Positions 58,881 to 64,000 of a stretch of DNA of 64,000 nucleotides are shown in pieces. The DNA comes from Zingiber officinale. Taxonomy: Eukaryota > Streptophyta > Magnoliopsida > Zingiberales > Zingiberaceae. The notes under the pieces are model-generated. The model did not search any database and had not been told where the DNA came from. It saw nothing but the letters and a program-made list of their open reading frames with translations. Positions within the stretch are counted from its first letter, which is position 1; the number at the start of each line of letters is the position of its first letter. The translations under genes and the position numbers were made by a program. The stretch lies in assembly GCF_018446385.1 (NCBI RefSeq), contig NC_055992.1, positions 99,776,947-99,840,946 on the forward strand, given 5' to 3'.

Positions 58881-59222
58881 CTAAATTCTAAGTCCTTTAT
58901 TAAGAATGGCATATGTAAATTTTATCCAGCGTTTAGAGCCTAATCCTTTTCTTACCTCTTTTGTTTGTTGGCTATATTTTACTATAGCCTCACAATCAGT
59001 TCTTATCATTATTTCAGACTTATTACAAATAAACAGTAGGAAAGCTTCTAAACAGTAAATTACTGCAAGTAATTTAAAATCTAAAGATGTAAGTCTCCCC
59101 TTTTCTTTATATTTTCCTAAGGCATATCTACACAATTATTCTAAAGTTTTGGGGTCATATTTCGATCGTTTACTTAATAAAACTCCTCCCCATCCTATTT
59201 CACAGTCATCTGTTTCAATTAC
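58881..59222 (-). pseudogene. Viral RNase H
   Basis: This has LCRYALGKY and KLLAVIYCLEAFLLFIC followed by MIRTDCEAIVKYSQ, the DCEAIV-type third acidic box of caulimovirid RNase H. A stop separates it from the RT frame, and another lies after LNKGLRI. It degraded the RNA strand of the replication intermediate in the ancestral virus. Confidence 0.85.
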
Positions 59223-60104
59223 TTATGTTTCAATTACTAAGTAATCAGAGTCTAAAGGTAAAGTTAACTGGGGTAATTGTCGGGCCATTACTTTAATTTG
59301 TTTTACTAAGTCAACATCTTGTTGGTTGAAATATCTTTGTCCTGTTTGAGACGTTTTATTATACAAAGATCCACTAATTTTTCTAATATCGTTTAAATAG
59401 GGTCTTCCATAATTTAGTAATCCTAAGAAAGATCTAAGTATTTTGACGTCTTCCATTTTATCTGGAAAGTCTAAAATTTTGCTGGTAATATGAGCTTGAA
59501 GTGTTATCTTACCTTGTCCTATAAGACTGCCTAAGAATTCAATGTAAGGAACGGCTAGTTTCATTTTTCTTCGAGAAACAATTAAACTATGTTTTTCGAA
59601 CCGGTTAAAAATCATGTGTAAATGTGCATAATGTTCTTCTTTTGTTTTAAAAAAAACAGAATATCATCTATGCATACACAAGTGAAGTCTGTAAGGTCTA
59701 AATATGTCATCCATTTTTCTCTGAACTTGAGGGGCTACTTTTAACCCAAAAGGCATTACTAACTATTCAAAATGGCCTTCTAGGCAAGAAAAAGTTGTCC
59801 AAGAGATTGAGTCTAGATGCATTTTTACTTGCCAAAATCCTGCTTTCATATCAAATTTAGAGTACCATTTGGATTTTTGGATTTTATTGATTAATTGATC
59901 TTTATCTGGTATTTTATACCCGTCTTCATGACAATTATCATTTAGTCTTTTGTAGTTAAACACCATTCTAGATTGTCCTCTTTTCTGCTCAACCCCTTTA
60001 TTTACTATAAAAGCAGAACTTCTATGTTTAGAATCAGATCTCTGTATAGCTTTTAATGCCAGAAGTTGAGTAAAATATGCATTTTGCATTCTTTTATTTC
60101 CCAA
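59223..60104 (-). pseudogene. Viral reverse transcriptase
   Basis: The first frame (60104-59763) has SRMVFNYKRLND, IPDKDQLINKIQ and SKFDMKAGFWQV, the caulimovirid RT finger/palm motifs. A stop follows the region before the PFG box. A frameshift lies beside the active site (I-D-D at about 59661-59672). The second frame (59615-59223) has IEFLGSLIGQGKITLQ and ILRSFLGLLNYGRPYL, the RT thumb and connection. Both breaks are inactivating. Confidence 0.9.
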
Positions 60105-60709
60105 TTTGAGTATTTTAAGTCTTGTGATTTAATGGCTAAGTCAGGATTAATGATATTTAGTTTACAATAAACTTTATCTTTTTCCCAATATTTTGTGGGA
60201 TTTTCGCCAAGAATTTCTATTTTTTCTAGTCTAGAAATGGCAGCATCTAATGTGTCTTTCTTACTAAGTAAAGTATTTAAATAAGACGGTTTAAAACAAT
60301 CCTGATAGTAAGTTTCAGGGGTACAATCACAATCTTCTAGGTCTTCGCTAAAAGCGTCTTCAGGAATCCAAGAGCCAAGTATATCTAGTTTTCCTGTAGA
60401 GAAAGCGTAACCTTAGGGACCTTAGGTGTTGATGAGGAAAAACTAGGTTTACAGGGACATGGTGAAGAAGAGGAAGTAGGATTACGGCATTCAGCAGGGG
60501 GGTTCCACCACGCGTCCCAGTGCTGACCTCGGATGGATAAGCAGATAAAATAGGAGAGATAATGGAGGTAGAGAGAAAGATAGCATAATCTTTCATAAGT
60601 AAAAGAGAAAATTAAGACCAAGGATTAGAGGAATAGATTTATGAGGCATAGGTCGTGTCCATAATTAGGGCAAGGTTAAGGGAGGACTAAAAGCACCACA
60701 ATTAGTGTA

Positions 60710-60960
60710 AAACCGAAGATGAACATTCTTAACAAATTTGGTATAGCTTAATTGTTGTCCATCAAATTGGGTGCTTAGAAGAGGAGTATTGGTGGTCTTA
60801 ATAAGGGTAGGTGGAAGAAAAGAAAAAAACAAAGCTTCATCTATAGTAGAGGTTGTGGCTCCACTATCTAAGAAGGCGTGTAGAGTTAATTCATGTCCTT
60901 GGATGTTTAGGGTACATTGGACCCTAATATCGATAGTAAGTCATGTATTACAAATGTTGG
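60710..60960 (-). pseudogene. Viral aspartic protease
   Basis: The minus strand reads HAFLDSGATTSTIDEALF around 60850-60880. DSGAT is the catalytic motif, preceded by a hydrophobic strand (VQCTLNIQGHEL) and followed by a family-like tail. It lies between the second Cys motif and RT as in badnaviruses. A stop lies just upstream at about 60945. Confidence 0.85.
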
Positions 60961-61223
60961 GGGTTTGGATAAAAACAAACTCTGGATTAGGTGGTGGTTC
61001 AAGAATAAGAGGACTTTTACCTTTATCCAGATAAGGGTCCTGAAGATAAGACGAAGGATTAGGTTCATCTGGTGGATAAGTTCCTTCTTTAAGAAGGGCA
61101 AGTTCGGTTTCTAAAAGATTAAGACGGGTTTCTAGAATAGACTCGGGACTCTAATAATGTGTTTCGTGTACTTTTTCGAACAGCTTGTGTTTGTGGAATA
61201 TTGATTTGAAAGAGAGTATTGAG

Positions 61224-61304
61224 ACATAAATTACAACATTGTTTCTTGCAAAGTTTGCAAGTTCCACGTTGTAATATAAAGGGATAATAACCACAAGCAA
61301 AGCA
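61224..61304 (-). pseudogene. Second viral Cys-rich motif (badnavirus type)
   Basis: In 27 residues the spacing is exactly C-x2-C-x11-C-x2-C-x4-C-x2-C, with CFAC near 61304, CKLC in the middle and CNLC at the end. This second motif between coat protein and protease is characteristic of badnaviruses and their close relatives and absent from caulimoviruses. It is unbroken here. Confidence 0.85.
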
Positions 61305-61672
61305 AGGAATATGATCAGACCCTTCTTTTAATTGTCGTACAAGTTCATTAATCTGAACGCAAGTCTGTAAGGTTCTGTGGTATAAAATGATGATACATCA
61401 GTGAAAGATTGTGAAAGTCTAGTAAAGTTTCATCAAAGAGAGGGTCAGAAAAAGGATCTTCCTCTGAGTCAGAACTATATGTAGGATCTAAGAAGGAGTT
61501 GATTAATGAATAATCCTTTTGTACGGGAGAAGGTATATCTTTGAGATCTAATACAGAGAAAATAGAATAAATAGAAGAAGTACTAGATACATCATCTTGT
61601 ATGTCTATTAAATCGAAGTTCGTATTGCCTACAAATTCTGCTTCTCTACTGTATAAGTTTTTTCTGTCAAGA

Positions 61673-62660
61673 CAGGCTGAGGAAAGATGTCCTGGTTTGT
61701 GGCAGGCAAAACAAGTAATAGTATTGGTATAAGTTTTCTTGGGTTTGAATCTTCTTACATGTTTTTCTTTATTTAAAAAGGGTTTTTGTTCTTTACTTTT
61801 TCTAATGTAATAAGTTTTTTTGTTGTAAATTTCGATTTTGGTACAGGTAGCCTTTTATGTTGTTTATAGTGTTTTCTTCTAGATTGTTGTTGTTGTGTAC
61901 CATATTGTTGTGGTGTGTAAATTTGGCTACAAAAACCATATTGTTGATTTTTAAGTTGTTTTTAGATCTGGATATAAGTATATTTTGCTTTAAGTGTTGT
62001 CAAAAGATGTTGAATGCATACTCCAATATTATCATATAACGGAGGTACTTGTAAATCCGTCCAGGATTTATGTATTTCCTTTCCTAATTCCCTTAGTAAT
62101 TTGCTAAAAAGTCTTTCTCCTAATTCGGGATTAAAATAGTTTCCCGATACTGCTGTAAGGGTTAAAAAGTCATTAAAAAAGGTTTAATATAATTCCAATT
62201 AAATAATTGCAATTGTTCTAAGTCGCTCGTGGCTTCTTTTTGTCTAATATCAAAGTCAGTATTGGCATCTCTTGCTGTTAATAATCTGTGTATAGCATAG
62301 CAAAAATTAAGTATGTTATTACCTTAGAAGCAATACAAGCTACTTCTTTAGGAAAATGAGTTTTAAAATCTTCCCAAGCCGCTCTGGCTACATCACCTAA
62401 GTAATTTTCTCCTACTCTAATCATGGCTTCGGCTGATTTGATATCCATTTCATGCTTAGCTTGGTAGTCTCTTTTGACAGAGACAATCCGTTGTTCTAAA
62501 TATGTGTTGTATAATTGTGGGTCACATTCTGTGATATTAAGTAGTACAACATCTTTTCCGAAAAAAAGTCATTTATGGTGGTCTCCGTTTCCCTATAGTT
62601 CGGACTAAAGGGTTATTATTTGTATAAGGTACTATCCTGGTTCTAGGTGGATGTCTCTGA
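61673..62660 (-). pseudogene. Viral coat protein with CCHC knuckle
   Basis: The core (about 62650-62200) reads YNTYLEQRIVSVKRDYQA, then HEMDIKSAEAMIRVGENYLG and ARAAWEDFKTHFPKEVACIA, the caulimovirid coat protein conserved block. After a more broken part the nucleic-acid-binding knuckle CFACHKPGHLSSAC follows at 61713-61673 (C-x2-C-x4-H-x4-C, complete). Several stops and shifts interrupt it. Between the knuckle and the second Cys motif lies an acidic Ser/Asp-rich segment (SDSEEDPFSD). Confidence 0.85.
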
Positions 62661-62889
62661 CCATAGTCCATAGTTTCATAGTGCTTTCAGGTAATCTTAC
62701 GTCATAGGGCTTGAAGTGGCTGACGATTCAGCTGGATTCATAAAATTGGTTGGTCCTAATTGTTTAGGTTGTGTTACAAGCTGTAAGTAGTTGTATTTGT
62801 TTTTCTAATTGTGTTTGGACATTAATTGTTTGATGCATTAAATTTACATGAGATATTGATTCTTCTTCTGTTTTTATTTCAGGTGCCAT

Positions 62890-63045
62890 GGAGGATATCC
62901 CGAAAACCTGACCGACAGTTGATTATTTCTATCTTTATACATAAGTGAGGTAGTGGGTTTTAAAGTAGAGTCATGGTTTTGTAAGTTAATATTCCATTCT
63001 AAACCTGCTAAGGTTTCTGAAGTGTATTCTCTTGGTTGGGGGGGG
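62890..63045 (-). pseudogene. Viral movement protein, C-terminal part
   Basis: The minus strand reads YTSETLAGLEWNINLQNH and then PTTSLMYKDRNNQLSVRF, a segment that in caulimovirids joins the movement protein to the coat protein. It starts at the right integration boundary near 63045, where viral similarity ends. The rest of the same gene is 7.4 kb away at the left end. Confidence 0.6.
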
Positions 63046-64000
63046 ATTCAATTACCCAACAATGCACAAAGCAAGTCTCCTTTACTATTCAGTGAAAATG
63101 AATACCACTAGAAAGGCCTACCAACCATTTCAACAATGATGCCAAGTGGTGGCATGGTTTTAAAAGGTCGCCATGCTTTGCATATGTAGACGAGCAAGCG
63201 GAGTTCAAAGACAGTGCGTAAAGATAGTATGGTTTCATATGGTGTCTGTATGTGCAGGTTAAAAAATTTTATTTTGACTTTTTTACAATGTTGATTGATA
63301 TTATTGTTGTATTTCAAGTTTTCAGCATTGTAATTTGCTCAATTTTTATCAATATAACTATTTTTAATAATGATAGGTATACATTCGAATAGGTCGTGTA
63401 AAATGTATACGCCATGTAATGGTCAATCACAAACCATCTATATGTCTTTCAAAACCTTGGACTACATATTCTGATAGAAGCAAGAATATGTATCAAAAAC
63501 AACAAAAGGTAATAATGACAATAATTGCATTAGTATAGAGAGAATGAAACTTATAATGATTGACTTGGTAACGGAGTGAATTGGTTTAATATGAGTTTCT
63601 CTTTTAAACAAAACAATCAAGAACCTTCAATACTAAGAAAAGTGACACTAGTCAATTTCTTCATCAATTGAAAAGTTAAATGGGGGAAAATGTCAGATAG
63701 ATTGGAAATGCACAAATTATATAAATAAACAAACCATATGTGTGTGTGTGTGGAAAATTAGATGATAGGTCAAATTGGAAAGGGTTTCAGATGGCTTATT
63801 CAACTGGTCAAACAGATCGATTGCTGGTTCCAAAAAACATTTTTTATTTTTTATGAAATACCAAATATTCTATTTATATATTTAATGAATCAAGAATGTA
63901 GTACTTGATTTACAAGTATTCTAATCCTCTATCAATTTGGTAAGAATATAACTCTTCCATCAATTCATTATAATTGGGATGGACGCAAACTGATGTGTTG
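63046..64000. other. Host flank of the pararetrovirus, no gene recognised
   Basis: AT-rich DNA with a short G run at 63040-63047 beside the viral junction and a (TG)n microsatellite at 63739-63752. The 69-codon minus frame at 63108-63317 has no recognisable domain. Confidence 0.4.

Larger units (their letters stand above)
54943..63045 (-). mobile_element. Endogenous pararetrovirus (Caulimoviridae), about genome length, permuted
   Basis: Minus-strand order from 63045: movement-protein C-terminal part, coat protein, CCHC knuckle, second Cys-rich motif, aspartic protease, reverse transcriptase, RNase H, a further ORF, promoter/leader with tRNA-Met primer site, two small ORFs, movement-protein N-terminal part and core. 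A circular viral map cut inside the movement-protein gene would give this order. At about 8.1 kb the length fits the family's genome size. Every gene carries stops or shifts, so it is a fossil. LTRs are absent, as expected for an integrated pararetrovirus. The second Cys motif is the badnavirus/tungrovirus type; the genus is unresolved. Confidence 0.9.

Noticed and set aside
57235..60104. Possible functional viral genes in the pararetrovirus
   Set aside because: Stops and shifts break the reverse transcriptase beside its active site, the coat protein and the movement protein; the copy is inactive.

Overview
The window is nuclear DNA of a flowering plant. The intron-containing R2R3-MYB gene with a GC-rich last exon in AT-rich surroundings points to a monocot, and the retroelement LTR style resembles Zingiberales; that placement is an impression, not a proof. 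Only two host protein genes can be supported. Most of the rest is transposable-element debris and one old integrated pararetrovirus.

Layout: (1) 1-20.6 kb is nested LTR-retrotransposon sequence. It holds a Ty3/gypsy remnant of probable Tat type (coding debris 262-1238 and 3199-3570, a 46-bp repeat array, antisense integrase debris 5860-6570) broken by two solo LTRs at 1239-3193 (perfect 5-bp target duplication) and 4019-5386. Next come two sets of short copia elements made only of LTRs and gag (7245-9644 plus; 13886-19098 minus, the latter a head-to-tail LTR-gag-LTR-gag tandem), a copia pol end with a long LTR (10662-13120), a 22-bp minisatellite and a gypsy LTR remnant. (2) 20.6-27 kb is AT-rich intergenic DNA with a SINE-like copy and a gypsy LTR region containing two successive tandem duplications (24.35-26.65 kb). 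(3) 27142-28267 is a complete three-exon R2R3-MYB gene of the RAX/MYB36 (subgroup 14) type. (4) 28.3-33 kb is intergenic with several tRNA-derived SINE-like copies. (5) 33007-54648 on the minus strand is a large NHL-repeat gene of the Arabidopsis EMB1974 type. I could trace 17 exons with consistent phases and no break (754 codons). Its 8.5-kb second intron holds a foldback element, a SINE-like copy, a degenerate copia element with both LTRs and a LINE tail. (6) 54943-63045 is a degenerate endogenous pararetrovirus (Caulimoviridae) of about genome length, permuted so that the movement-protein gene is split between its two ends. It ends about 300 bp upstream of the proposed NHL start codon, in the same orientation. 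(7) 63.05-64 kb shows no recognisable gene.

The two host genes have unrelated roles: a transcription factor and a housekeeping protein needed for embryo development in Arabidopsis. The most interesting structures are the permuted viral genome at the 5' side of the NHL gene, the gag-only copia elements including the tandem, and the Tat-type remnant with its hairpin-bearing array. All exon junctions are manual predictions from splice motifs, reading phase and remembered family features; nothing was computed or searched.
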